Source: VRUE01 sp036276735 (GTDB lineage Bacteria > Actinomycetota > Thermoleophilia > Solirubrobacterales > 70-9). Taken from it: 62,874 nucleotides of DNA. Location of the stretch: NCBI GenBank assembly GCA_036276735.1, contig DASUOH010000004.1, forward strand, positions 1-62,874, written 5' to 3'. Below the pieces are notes generated by a model, which did not search any database, was not told where the DNA came from, and saw only the letters and a program-made list of their open reading frames with translations. Position 1 is the first letter of the stretch, and each line of letters begins with the position of its first letter. This document shows, in pieces, positions 1 to 8,812 of this stretch. The translations under genes were made by a program, and so were the position numbers.

Positions 1-553
<553 letters not shown>

Positions 554-560
554 CGGGACG

Positions 561-566
561 ATTGTA
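561..566 (-). promoter_or_regulatory. Putative -10 box (TACAAT) of hemB
   Basis: TACAAT read on the minus strand, 7 nt from the hemB ATG. The spacing places the transcription start at the start codon. It abuts the left arm of repeat A1, so the -35 region lies inside that arm. No clear TTGACA-like -35 is seen. Confidence 0.5.
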
Positions 567-703
567 TGGGGGAGGGATCGGGGGTCATCCGGCGGCGCCC
601 AAGCACCGCCTGCGGCGGTGCTGATGTAGTGCCCTTCGGGCAAGAATCACTCCGCGGTGCCGGGGGGAGGCGCCGGCGGACGACCCCCGATCCCTCTCAG
701 TAC
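564..703. repeat. Repeat family A, copy 1 (core 600-670, flanked by locus-specific inverted arms)
   Basis: Left arm 564-599 and right arm 669-703 are inverted copies, with an uninterrupted 15-bp match GAGGGATCGGGGGTC and further matches after single mismatches. The core shares AAGCACC, GCTGATG, TCACTCCGCGGTGCCG and GGGGAGG with the three other A copies, and holds two small hairpins (stem GCACCGCC and stem GCCC). It lies between the divergent hemB and ABC ATPase genes, directly between their -10 boxes. Confidence 0.85.
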
Positions 704-714
704 CGTTCTCCGCC

Positions 715-1419
715 ATGCAGGCGAGGGGGCTAGTCAAGCGGTATGGGGAGCGGGAGGCGCTGCGTGGCATCGACCTCTCGGTTGAAGCTGGGGAAAGGGT
801 CGCGATCATCGGGCCGAACGGAGCGGGCAAGACGACGCTGCTCTCGATCCTGGCCGGAATCGTCCGTCCGGACGGAGGCGAGGTGCGGTCCGCGAACGGC
901 AAGGTCGGCTGGGTGCCCCAGCAGGCGGCGCTCTACAGGCGGCTGACCGTCGAGGAGAACCTGCTCCTGTTCGCGCGGCTCGAGGGACACGAGGACCCGC
1001 GCGGCTCGGTCGAGGAGATGCTCGGGCTGACCGGGTTGGCCGAGCGGCGAGGGGAGATCGTCGCCCGCCTCTCAGGCGGAAACCAGCAGCGGATCAACAT
1101 CGCGGTCGGTCTGCTCGCGCGGCCGAGCGTCCTGCTGCTCGACGAGCCGAGCGTCGGGCTCGACCCGCGCCAGCGCGCTCGCCTCTGGCGCTTCGTCTCC
1201 TCGCTTGCCGAGGGTGGTACGACGGTCATCTTCTCGACCCATGACATCCAGGAGGCCGAGCGCTACGGCCGGCGCCTGCTGGTCCTAGCCGACGGCGACG
1301 GGCTCTTCGACGGGACGGCCGAGGAGCTGCGCGCCGCGGTGCGCAGCGAGGCTCCCGAGGCGGCCAGCAGCGACTTCGAGACCGCCTTCGTCGCCTTCCT
1401 CCAGCACCGGGGCCACTGA
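715..1419 (+). CDS. ABC transporter ATP-binding protein
   Basis: Nucleotide-binding subunit of an ABC-2 type exporter; cytosolic face of the membrane. 234 residues. Walker A GPNGAGKT near residue 37, Q-loop around VPQQ, signature LSGGNQQR, Walker B SVLLLDEPSVGLD and H-switch STHD are all present, so it should hydrolyse ATP. It starts at the ATG at 715; a TACCGT box lies 8 nt upstream, so the transcript is probably leaderless or nearly so. The permease begins 2 nt after the stop and is its obvious partner. The substrate cannot be told from sequence; the DRI/Nod-type exporters it resembles move drugs, lipids or polymers. Confidence 0.92.
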   Translation: MQARGLVKRYGEREALRGIDLSVEAGERVAIIGPNGAGKTTLLSILAGIVRPDGGEVRSANGKVGWVPQQAALYRRLTVEENLLLFARLEGHEDPRGSVEEMLGLTGLAERRGEIVARLSGGNQQRINIAVGLLARPSVLLLDEPSVGLDPRQRARLWRFVSSLAEGGTTVIFSTHDIQEAERYGRRLLVLADGDGLFDGTAEELRAAVRSEAPEAASSDFETAFVAFLQHRGH

Positions 1420-1421
1420 TC

Positions 1422-2774
1422 GTGCGCTGGCTGCTGCTCAAGGATCTGCAGATCCTGCGGCGATCGCCGCTGCAAGCGGCGCTGCTCATCGTCTATCCGA
1501 TCTTGATCGCTCTGCTGGTCGGCTTCGCCATCTCCCGCGACCCCGACAAACCGCGGGTCGCCTTCCTCAACGAAGTGCCGGAGGGTTCTCGGATCGCCGT
1601 CGGGGAAGGCGAGCTGCCCGCGGTCGGCGTCGAGGACCGGGTCTGCGCGGCGGTCGAGTGCGTTCGCGTGTCCAACCGCGACGAGGCGATCGAGGAGGTG
1701 CAATCCGGCGAGGTGCTGGCGGCGCTGATCCTGCCCGCCGACCTGGTCGACCGGCTCAACTCGCTCGCCACCCTCAACCCCGAGACGCCGAAAGTCGAGG
1801 TGATCGTCAACGAGGAGGACCCGGTCAAGGCGCGCGTCGTCGACGACCGGATCGACTCACTGCTGGCCCAGGCGAACCTCGTCGCGGCACGGCGGATCGC
1901 CGCCGAAGGCGGCCGGTACCTGGGGCTGCTCGTCGACGGCGGCAGCTTCGAGGTCCTCGGCCAGTCCATCGAGATCCTCGGGCTGCGCAGGACCGCGTCG
2001 ATCCTCGAAGCGGTGCAGCCCGCGCTGCCCGCCGGGCCGCTGCGCGACTCACTCGACGAGGTGATCCGGTTCGCCAGCTTGTCTCGCGACAACCTCGACG
2101 TCGCGCAACCGCTGATCGACCGCCTCGCCCAGCCAATCGCGGTCGACAAGCAGGTAATCAGCGAGCCGACGCCGCCGCTCGACGTCTTCGCGATCGCCGT
2201 TGCGGCGACCCTGACCCTGGCCTTCGTCACCGTGCTGCTGGTCGCCGGGTCACTGGCTTTGGAGCGGGAGGAGAACGCCTTTCCGAGGCTGACCCGGGGG
2301 CTCGTCTCCGGTTCGGCGCTGCTGGCCGAGAAGATCGGGCTTGGGGTCATCGTCGGACTTGTGATCACCCTGGTGATGCTGGTCGGAGTCGAGCCCTTCG
2401 TCTCGCTCGACTGGAGCCGGGCCGGCCTGTGGCTCCTCGCGATCGCCGCCGCAGGTGCGGCGCTGGCGGCGGCCGGTGCTGCTCTGGGTGCCGTGGCCCG
2501 AGACGTGCGCGCCGTCTCGCTGCTCGCCTTCATGGTGACCCTGCCGGTTGCGTTGCTCTCGCTCGTTCCATCGGGCGCGGTCGGCGGCGGCGTCTACGAC
2601 CTGATCCGCGTGGTGACGGCGCTCTTCCCGTTCCGGCCCGGCCTCGACGCGATCGGGGCCGCGCTCGACCCGGCTGGCGACTCGCTCGTCGCACCGCTCG
2701 CCCACCTCGCCGTCCTGCTCGTCGCCTATACCGCGATAGCCCGGCTGGCGCTACGGCGCTTCGCCGCGGTCTAA
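1422..2774 (+). CDS. ABC-2 type transporter permease
   Basis: Membrane subunit for the preceding ATPase. 450 residues, GTG start at 1422. One membrane segment lies near residues 17-37, followed by a roughly 210-residue soluble domain predicted outside the membrane, then a block of hydrophobic segments from about residue 250 (VFAIAVAATLTLAFVTVLLV) to the C-terminus. That is the ABC-2 membrane layout, with a large first loop as in YhgE- and NatB-like permeases. The last 24 bp overlap the convergent GGCT-like gene on the other strand. Substrate unknown. Confidence 0.87.
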   Translation: MRWLLLKDLQILRRSPLQAALLIVYPILIALLVGFAISRDPDKPRVAFLNEVPEGSRIAVGEGELPAVGVEDRVCAAVECVRVSNRDEAIEEVQSGEVLAALILPADLVDRLNSLATLNPETPKVEVIVNEEDPVKARVVDDRIDSLLAQANLVAARRIAAEGGRYLGLLVDGGSFEVLGQSIEILGLRRTASILEAVQPALPAGPLRDSLDEVIRFASLSRDNLDVAQPLIDRLAQPIAVDKQVISEPTPPLDVFAIAVAATLTLAFVTVLLVAGSLALEREENAFPRLTRGLVSGSALLAEKIGLGVIVGLVITLVMLVGVEPFVSLDWSRAGLWLLAIAAAGAALAAAGAALGAVARDVRAVSLLAFMVTLPVALLSLVPSGAVGGGVYDLIRVVTALFPFRPGLDAIGAALDPAGDSLVAPLAHLAVLLVAYTAIARLALRRFAAV

Positions 2775-3332
2775 GCCACCGGCGTCGCGGACCCACTGCT
2801 GGATCTGCGGCTGGGTCATCTCCCGGAAGCGGCGATCCTCGGCCTCTATCTCGGCCAAGGCGACCTCGTGGCCGTCGATCAACAGGGCACCGTGCTTGCT
2901 CAGGTAGACGTTCAGCTCGGCCGGCGCGGCCCCTTTTTCGAGCGTGCACGAGGGTCGGTCGAAACGGGCCAGGTCGTAGTTCGGCTCGGTCGCCGATACG
3001 AGCTCGAGCTGTTCGCTGGTCAGGAAGGCGACGAAGGCGTTCACCTCAGTGCCGGGACTGCGGGCCAGCGTCGCGGGGATCGCGCCGTACGGCGAGACGT
3101 GCGCGGAGTAGACGACGTCGAAGTCACGCAGCGTCGTGCGCCTGACCGGAACCGGATCGGGGGCCGCGGCGAGCTTGCGCGACAGCACTTCAGGTGACGC
3201 GTTGGAGCCGTAGGCGAGAAGCGCAACCCGCTCGGCCAGGTCCACCTTCGCCGACTCGATCGCGACCGCCTCACCGTCGACGAGCGCGTAAGAGCTGGAC
3301 GGAATCCCGTAGGGATAGTCGAGGGCGCGCAC
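2751..3332 (-). CDS. Gamma-glutamylcyclotransferase-fold-like protein
   Basis: 193 residues from the GTG at 3332. The motif LLAYGSNASPEVL near residue 35 matches the YGSN nucleotide/substrate loop of the GGCT-like (AIG2/BtrG) fold. The rest (NYDLARF, a region around VYLSKHGALLIDG) is not a textbook cyclotransferase, so the reaction is uncertain. The longer reading frame upstream runs through the divergent phosphodiesterase gene and was rejected. The start lies only 21 bp from that gene, which leaves little room for a promoter; a later start is possible. Its 3' end overlaps the permease gene by 24 bp. Confidence 0.7.
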   Translation of the reverse strand: MRALDYPYGIPSSSYALVDGEAVAIESAKVDLAERVALLAYGSNASPEVLSRKLAAAPDPVPVRRTTLRDFDVVYSAHVSPYGAIPATLARSPGTEVNAFVAFLTSEQLELVSATEPNYDLARFDRPSCTLEKGAAPAELNVYLSKHGALLIDGHEVALAEIEAEDRRFREMTQPQIQQWVRDAGGLDRGEAP

Positions 3333-3338
3333 CGCGGA

Positions 3339-3344
3339 TAGGGT
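3339..3344 (+). promoter_or_regulatory. Putative -10 box (TAGGGT) of the phosphodiesterase gene
   Basis: TAGGGT ends 9 nt before the ATG at 3354, giving an expected leader of 0-3 nt. The same hexamer precedes the acetyltransferase gene at 51860. No Shine-Dalgarno is seen. Confidence 0.4.
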
Positions 3345-3353
3345 CTCACGACC

Positions 3354-4133
3354 ATGAAGGTGCTCTTCATCGGGGACGTGGTCGGGGGGCCGGGGCGGCG
3401 CGGGCTGGCGGCGGCGATGCCTGGCCTGCGCGAGCGCTACGGGCCCGACCTGATCGTCGTCAACGGCGAGAACTCGGCCGGTGGCATGGGAATTACCGAG
3501 AAGACGGCGCGGGCGATCTTCGAATGCGGCGCCGACGTGATCACCACCGGGAACCACGTCTACCGCCACCGCGAGGCCTACGACTTCCTCGACCGCGAGG
3601 AGCGGGTGATCAGGCCCGCCAACTACCCGCACGCGAACCCGGGACGGGGCCACGTCGTGGTCGAGGTCGCAGGCAAGCGCGTCGGCGTGATCAACCTGAG
3701 CGGGGCGGTCGGCCTCCAGGTCGCGCGCTCTCCGTTCCACGAGGTCGACGCGATCCTCGAGCGCATCGACGCCGACTGCGCGATCGTCGACTTCCACGCC
3801 GAAGTGAGCAGCGAGAAGGTCGCGATGGGTTGGCACCTCGACGGCCGCGTCGCAGCGGTGCTCGGCACCCACACCCACGTGCCGACCGCCGACGCCCGCG
3901 TGCTGCCCGGCGGCACCGCCCATATCTCCGACGTCGGCATGACCGGCTCACGCACCAGCGTGCTCGGCGTGAAGCCCGAGCAGATCCTGCAGAGGTTCAT
4001 CACCCAAATGCCGATCCGCTTCGAGACGGCGGAGGAGGACGTCTGGGTGATGGGGGCCGTGGTCGAGGTCAACGAGCGGGGGCTCGCCAGGTCGATCGAG
4101 CCGGTGATGGTTCCGGCGCCCCCGTTGCCATAG
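3354..4133 (+). CDS. YmdB-type metallophosphoesterase (TIGR00282 family)
   Basis: 259-residue cytosolic metallophosphoesterase of the family whose Bacillus member YmdB hydrolyses cyclic nucleotides and affects biofilm and sporulation decisions. Metal-binding motifs are in order: GDVVG near residue 7, NGEN near 38, TGNHVYRH near 66, DFHAE near 147 and GTHTHVPTAD near 171, so it looks active. The start is the ATG at 3354. It is divergent from the GGCT-like gene and ends 15 bp from the convergent Fic gene. The physiological substrate here is not known. Confidence 0.9.
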   Translation: MKVLFIGDVVGGPGRRGLAAAMPGLRERYGPDLIVVNGENSAGGMGITEKTARAIFECGADVITTGNHVYRHREAYDFLDREERVIRPANYPHANPGRGHVVVEVAGKRVGVINLSGAVGLQVARSPFHEVDAILERIDADCAIVDFHAEVSSEKVAMGWHLDGRVAAVLGTHTHVPTADARVLPGGTAHISDVGMTGSRTSVLGVKPEQILQRFITQMPIRFETAEEDVWVMGAVVEVNERGLARSIEPVMVPAPPLP

Positions 4134-4148
4134 CGAGGACCAGCGGAG

Positions 4149-5357
4149 TCAGGATTCGCCGGTATCCGCCATCACGGGCAGGAAAGCCTCGATGACCCCC
4201 TTGTTGGGGACGTAACCGCCTTGGGCTCGACGGACGAGGCCCATCTTGACGACAGCGTTGATGTCCCTGCTCAGCGTCTTGTCGGTCTTGCCGTGATACA
4301 TCTCGACCAGGCCGGTGCTGAGCCGGGGCAGTTCCGACTTGAGCAACGGCCGGTCGAGCTCGGACATCTCGAGCACGAGTTGGCGCTGCCGCACGCGAGC
4401 TTGGCTGTTGGTTCGCCCGAACTGCTGGTAGACGTATTGCTCCCAGCGGTCGGCGAATTGCTGCTCGCGGATCTTGCCGAGCTGTTCCCGCAGGCCATCT
4501 ACGAAGCCCTGCAATGCGTATAGGACGAAGGGCAGCACATCCCCTCCGCTTTTGCTCGCCAGGCGAAGCTGCCTGTAGTACTCGGTTCGAGTCTGGTTGT
4601 AGTGATTGCTCAGAAGATGGGTGGCTGGCGTTGGTACGCCCGCCTCCAAGAGAATGCGCAGCTCCATCACGCGTGCGGTACGACCATTCCCATCTCCGAA
4701 GGGGTGTATCCAGGCGATATAGAGATGCGCGATGATCGCCTTGACGAGAGCCATGGGCTTGGCCCAACCCGGTCCCATCGGACTGAAGTCAGGCCCGTTC
4801 AGCCAGTCTGAAAGCCGGTCGAGAAGATATTCACAATCCTCGCGTGGCGCTCCGGCATAACTGCCCACGCCAACCGCATGCGTAGAGATTTGACCGGGCA
4901 CAACTCCTTCTTCCAGCTCCAGATCTTTCAGGATCAGCCGGTTGTAGTTCTCAATCGTCGCTCTGGACATCGGGGGGGCTGCGCCCGCGACGAGCTCGTC
5001 CCTTATCTGGTTATAAGCAGCGATGATGTTGTCTATCTCACGGCCTAGGTACTCCCGCGAAGGAGGAAGCTCGAGATCGCCCTCGATTCGCCTTCGCGCC
5101 TCCTCCTCCGAAAGCGTGTTGCCCTCAATTGCCGTGGTCGCTAAGACACCCTTGGTCAGGTACACGTTGTGCATCTCGCGGGCGACGTCGGGATTGAGGA
5201 GCGACCCCGCTATGTGAGCGATCTTGGAGCGCGCCTCCCCCAACAGCATCCACAGCTCCGCCGGGGCACTGCGCAGGTCAACTCGGAAATCGATCCAGGG
5301 ATGAGTTTCCTCGTAAGTCCGCCCAACCGTCGGGAGCAGCGTCTGTCGAATAGCCAT
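4149..5357 (-). CDS. Fic family protein AMP-transferase
   Basis: 402-residue Fic protein that would transfer AMP from ATP to a target hydroxyl. The catalytic motif HPFGDGNGRTAR is complete near residue 218, and an N-terminal helix carries TTAIEGN (residues about 74-80), which fits the class II autoinhibitory pattern [S/T]xxxE[G/N]; it should be self-inhibited until released. A winged-helix-like C-terminal region follows from about residue 310. Codon use is more relaxed and the upstream DNA clearly richer in A+T than the neighbours, which suggests recent transfer. It stands alone with no antitoxin beside it, consistent with cis inhibition. Target unknown. Confidence 0.93.
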   Translation of the reverse strand: MAIRQTLLPTVGRTYEETHPWIDFRVDLRSAPAELWMLLGEARSKIAHIAGSLLNPDVAREMHNVYLTKGVLATTAIEGNTLSEEEARRRIEGDLELPPSREYLGREIDNIIAAYNQIRDELVAGAAPPMSRATIENYNRLILKDLELEEGVVPGQISTHAVGVGSYAGAPREDCEYLLDRLSDWLNGPDFSPMGPGWAKPMALVKAIIAHLYIAWIHPFGDGNGRTARVMELRILLEAGVPTPATHLLSNHYNQTRTEYYRQLRLASKSGGDVLPFVLYALQGFVDGLREQLGKIREQQFADRWEQYVYQQFGRTNSQARVRQRQLVLEMSELDRPLLKSELPRLSTGLVEMYHGKTDKTLSRDINAVVKMGLVRRAQGGYVPNKGVIEAFLPVMADTGES

Positions 5358-5367
5358 CTCTTACCCC

Positions 5368-5373
5368 ATTATA
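5368..5373 (-). promoter_or_regulatory. Consensus -10 box (TATAAT) of the Fic gene
   Basis: A perfect TATAAT on the minus strand ends 10 nt before the Fic start codon, so the leader would be about 2-4 nt. The surrounding stretch 5360-5430 is the most A+T-rich of this part of the window. Confidence 0.6.
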
Positions 5374-5425
5374 GTGAGCCGAGCGGATTTCAGTCCCTAT
5401 TTTGTCCAAAAAGATGTCCGCAGAG

Positions 5426-6895
5426 CTATAGCCCGAAGTGCTCGAGCACGACCGGTGCCACGTCGCGCAGCGCCCACTGCTCACGCTCGTCCGCAGCCTG
5501 CGGACCGCAGCCGACGAAGAGCAGCGGCGCGAGCGAGTCGTCGCGATGCAGGGCGCCGTGGCTGCCACCGCCGGCGTGGCTAACCCCGCCCCAGTCGACG
5601 GTCTCGTAGCCCGACGCCAGGGAGAGGACGAAGTCGCCGCCGCCCGGCGAGGCGAGCGCCGACCAGACCCTGGCGAGCGCATCCGGGTACTCGTCGCTGT
5701 GGAAGCGACCGTCGGCGCAGCTGGCGGCCAGCGCCGCCTGCTCGCCGTCGACCTCCCAGCCGGCACCGCGCGCGTCGCGCACGGAGCTCCCGGGTCGAAA
5801 GCGCAGGCGTCCGCGCCGCCCCTCGACCACCGCCATCTGCCCTTCCCGCCAACAGACCAGGTCGACGCCTTCGGTCTCGACGAGACGTTTGCGCAGCTCG
5901 TCGCGGTCGGCACGCGGCCCCTCCCCCGGCAGCAGGTAGACGTGGGCGGCGCGGCCGGTCGGGCTGACCGCCAGCTGGGCCAGCTCGGGCCGGTCGTCAG
6001 AAGGCCGCAACACGTCCCACTCGCGGGCCAGCAGCTCGGCGAGCGGCAGGCCGCGCTTGACCGGAGACTGGGCGTGGTCGGCGACAAGAATCACGGCGTG
6101 AGCGTCGAGGAAGCGGTCGAGTCCGCCGCAGGCGTCGACCAGCTTGGCGAAGCAGCCGTCGGCCTTGGCGATCGACTCGACGCTCGCCTCGGGGCCGTGG
6201 CGGTGCGAGTAGCTGTCGTTGTCGGGCAGCGAGAGGAGCAGGAAGTCGAAGCCGTCGGCCTTCGCCAGCTCGGCCGCACAGCAGGCGGCGTACTCGTCGC
6301 GGTTGCCGGGGATCGAAGTCGACTGGCAGGGCACCTCGCGACTGGCGTAGAGATCGCCGTAGAAAAGCTCGGTCGGGCCCCAGGTGTGGTGGCGGAAATG
6401 CAGCCTGGTCGTGTCGATGGCGCGGCGGACCAGGCCCTCCAGGCTGACCTGATGGCGGTGCCGGCCGCGGTAGATGAGGAACGGCGTACAGGCGGTCCGT
6501 AGGCCGGCGTCGTCGAGCCGCTCGAAGAGGGTCTCGACGTCCGGGTTGAGGTGGGCGAGGTTCATGTTGTAGACGAGGTCGTAGAGCGCCCGGAAGACGC
6601 CTACGCTGCGGGTCGCGTCGAGTGAGGAGCCGTACTCCACGTAGCGCCGCTCGAGTCGGTGGTACCAGTTCATGCCGCTGATCCAGTGTCGGTCGGCGGC
6701 GACCCCGGTGACCATCTCGGCGCAGGCGACCGGCGTTACCGACGGGAAGCTCGAGACGCAGTCGGGCACCAGCACTCCGCGCTCGAGCAGGGCGGCGAAG
6801 GTCGGCGCCCTTCCCTCCCGCACCGCACGTTCCAGCATGTCGGTGCGAAGCGAGTCGACGTAGGTGAGGACCAGCTTCTTCGGGCGCCCGGACAT
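5426..6895 (-). CDS. Alkaline-phosphatase-fold phosphodiesterase/nucleotide pyrophosphatase family protein
   Basis: 489 residues, ATG at 6895. The N-terminal half matches the type I phosphodiesterase/nucleotide pyrophosphatase family: an early metal Asp in YVDSLRTDM, the nucleophile region SFPSVTPVACAEMVTG with its Thr, and later metal ligands in LPDNDSYSHRHG and VADHAQS. The C-terminal third contains HGALHRDDSLAPLLFVG, typical of the closing part of this fold. No signal peptide is seen, so it is probably cytosolic. Substrate not known; candidates are nucleotides, phosphodiesters or phosphonates. It may be cotranscribed with nothing; its 5' neighbour gene is 41 bp away in the same direction. 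Confidence 0.82.
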   Translation of the reverse strand: MSGRPKKLVLTYVDSLRTDMLERAVREGRAPTFAALLERGVLVPDCVSSFPSVTPVACAEMVTGVAADRHWISGMNWYHRLERRYVEYGSSLDATRSVGVFRALYDLVYNMNLAHLNPDVETLFERLDDAGLRTACTPFLIYRGRHRHQVSLEGLVRRAIDTTRLHFRHHTWGPTELFYGDLYASREVPCQSTSIPGNRDEYAACCAAELAKADGFDFLLLSLPDNDSYSHRHGPEASVESIAKADGCFAKLVDACGGLDRFLDAHAVILVADHAQSPVKRGLPLAELLAREWDVLRPSDDRPELAQLAVSPTGRAAHVYLLPGEGPRADRDELRKRLVETEGVDLVCWREGQMAVVEGRRGRLRFRPGSSVRDARGAGWEVDGEQAALAASCADGRFHSDEYPDALARVWSALASPGGGDFVLSLASGYETVDWGGVSHAGGGSHGALHRDDSLAPLLFVGCGPQAADEREQWALRDVAPVVLEHFGL

Positions 6896-6936
6896 CGAGC
6901 GCGAATGATGAACCGTCGCCGTCGGGAGCAGGGGGC

Positions 6937-7371
6937 CTAGCGCAGGACGCGCAGGCCGGCGTGCTTGCGTCGAGCGCGACGGTGGCGGGAGACGCCGAGC
7001 CAGACGAGGCCGGCGAGGACCAGCAGGGTGAGCGGCTCGAGCAGGACGGCGAGCGCAGTGACGACGAGTGCCGCCAGCGAGATGAGAAATGCGAGGGCGC
7101 CGCCACCACTGCCCTCGCGGCGGCTGGCGCCGCCCACCACGTCGCTGATCACGACGCAGGCGACCGCGGCCCCGAGCAGACAGGAGATTGCGGCGAGAAT
7201 GGTGCTGAGGTCGGCGGTGTCAGCGAGCAGGAAGCCGGCGATAAAGCCGATCACGGCGGCGAGCAGGGTCATCCTGCCGCGGGCCGAGCCATGCGTGCCG
7301 GTGGTCCCGGCCAGCATCCCGACCGCAATGCCTATGCCGAGTACGAGGCCGACCCCTTCGAGAAAGTCCAC
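6937..7371 (-). CDS. Small integral membrane protein, unknown function
   Basis: 144 residues. Four hydrophobic segments are visible: GVGLVLGIGIAVGMLAG, an Ala/Leu-rich stretch at about 34-54, ILAAISCLLGAAVACVVI, and two adjacent ones in ALAFLISLAALVVTALAVLL through LVLAGLVWLGV. A basic RHRRARRKH tail follows. I do not recognise the family. It lies upstream of and in the same direction as the phosphodiesterase gene, and its start is 22 bp from the divergent aminotransferase start. Confidence 0.65.
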   Translation of the reverse strand: MDFLEGVGLVLGIGIAVGMLAGTTGTHGSARGRMTLLAAVIGFIAGFLLADTADLSTILAAISCLLGAAVACVVISDVVGGASRREGSGGGALAFLISLAALVVTALAVLLEPLTLLVLAGLVWLGVSRHRRARRKHAGLRVLR

Positions 7372-7381
7372 GTCGAAAACC

Positions 7382-7387
7382 TACACT
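7382..7387 (+). promoter_or_regulatory. Putative -10 box (TACACT) of the aminotransferase gene
   Basis: TACACT followed by 6 nt and the ATG at 7394; no Shine-Dalgarno. Fits the leaderless pattern seen throughout the window. Confidence 0.5.
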
Positions 7388-7393
7388 TCAGCG

Positions 7394-8812
7394 ATGGTTG
7401 AGCCGCCCCACCGGCGTCGCGCCCACACGCGCACCCGGGACCTCGAGCGCTACGCCGGCCTCTTCGCCGAGCGGACCAGCGTGATGCGCTCCTCGGCGAT
7501 GCGCGACCTGATGGCGATCACGGCGCGCCCGGAGGTGATCTCGCTGGCGGGCGGCCTCCCCGACACGTCAACCTTCCCGGCCGGCACCTTCGCGGCGCAG
7601 ATGACCAAGATCGCCCAGGAGTCCACGGCCGAGGCGCTTCAGTACGGACCGACCGAGGGCTTTGAGGAGACCGTCGACTGCATCGTCGAGGTGATGGGAG
7701 CCGAGGGCATGCTGCCCGACCCCGACGACGTGATCGTCACGACCGGCGGCCAGCAGGCGATCGACCTGATCTGCAAGACGCTGGTCGACCCGGGCGACGT
7801 GGTCGTCTGCGAGGCACCCACCTACCCGGGCGCCGTGCCGGTCTTCTGCAGCTACCAGGCCGAGGTGGTCCAGATCGACTGCGACGAGGAAGGGATGCGC
7901 ATCGAGGATCTCGAAGCGGTGCTGGCGAAACTGGACGCCGAGGGACGGCGGCCCAAATTCGTCTACTCGGTACCGAGCTTTCAGAATCCAGCCGGGGTGA
8001 CGCTCTCGCTGGAGCGGCGGCGGCGGCTGGTCGAGCTGGCGCGGCAGCGCGAGCTGCTCGTCGTCGAGGACAACCCCTACGGGCTGCTGCGCTTCGGCGG
8101 CGAGCCGCTGCCGCCGCTCTACCAGCTCGACGGTGGCGACTTCGTCATCTACGTCGGCACCTTCTCGAAGATCCTTTCGCCGGGGATCCGCCTCGGCTGG
8201 GCGGTGGCGCCGCCGCCGGTGATGGAGAAGATCGTCCTCGGCAAGCAGGCGGCCGACCTCTGCACCTCGACCCTGACCCAGCACTTCGTCCGCGAGTACT
8301 TCGCCGAAGGGCGCTGGCAGGAGTACGTCGCCAGCCTGGTCGAGATCTACCGCGAGCGGCGCGACGTCATGGTCGCCGCCCTGAGCGAGCACTTTCCCGC
8401 CGAGGCGACCTGGACCGAGCCGGAGGGCGGCCTCTTCATCTGGGCGACCCTGCCCGAGTACATCGACACGGGGGACCTGCTCGCCAAGGCGCTGCGCGAG
8501 GACGTCGCCTTCGTGCCGGGGCAGGCGGCCTACGCCGACGAGAGCCGCGGGCGCAGCTCGATGCGGCTCAACTTCTCGGGGGTCGACAGCGGCGAGATTC
8601 GTGAGGGCGTCCGCCGTATCGGGGCAGCGATCGCCGAGCAGGTCGAGCTTTACGAGGCGCTGACCGGAGAGCGCGCGCATATGCCCGGAGGCGAAGCCGG
8701 AGACACGGGAGGAATTGATTCGCGGCCGAGTCCGTCCCCGTCGCAGCCTGATTCTTCGGGGGCGGACTCGGTCGTATTGCCTTTCCGTCGCGCGAGTGAG
8801 GGATCGGGGTGA
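7394..8812 (+). CDS. PLP-dependent aminotransferase (class I/II, 2-aminoadipate/KAT-like)
   Basis: 472 residues. Fold type I aminotransferase without a fused regulator domain: substrate region SLAGGLPDTSTFP, cofactor loop TTGGQQAIDL, FQNPAG, EDNPYG, and the Schiff-base lysine in GTFSKILSPGIRLGW; Arg for the substrate carboxylate in SSMRLNFSG. This resembles the LysN/kynurenine-2-aminoadipate aminotransferase group. The ATG at 7394 was chosen because homologous sequence begins just after it and a -10 box sits 6 nt upstream; the open frame extending further upstream is antisense to the membrane protein gene. The stop overlaps the next gene (GTGA), coupling it to a D-Ala-D-Ala ligase, so a role in amino-acid supply to peptidoglycan is possible. 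Confidence 0.9.
   Translation: MVEPPHRRRAHTRTRDLERYAGLFAERTSVMRSSAMRDLMAITARPEVISLAGGLPDTSTFPAGTFAAQMTKIAQESTAEALQYGPTEGFEETVDCIVEVMGAEGMLPDPDDVIVTTGGQQAIDLICKTLVDPGDVVVCEAPTYPGAVPVFCSYQAEVVQIDCDEEGMRIEDLEAVLAKLDAEGRRPKFVYSVPSFQNPAGVTLSLERRRRLVELARQRELLVVEDNPYGLLRFGGEPLPPLYQLDGGDFVIYVGTFSKILSPGIRLGWAVAPPPVMEKIVLGKQAADLCTSTLTQHFVREYFAEGRWQEYVASLVEIYRERRDVMVAALSEHFPAEATWTEPEGGLFIWATLPEYIDTGDLLAKALREDVAFVPGQAAYADESRGRSSMRLNFSGVDSGEIREGVRRIGAAIAEQVELYEALTGERAHMPGGEAGDTGGIDSRPSPSPSQPDSSGADSVVLPFRRASEGSG

Noticed and set aside
6965..7393. N-terminal extension of the aminotransferase
   Set aside because: Antisense to the membrane-protein gene; the -10 box and homology support the ATG at 7394.
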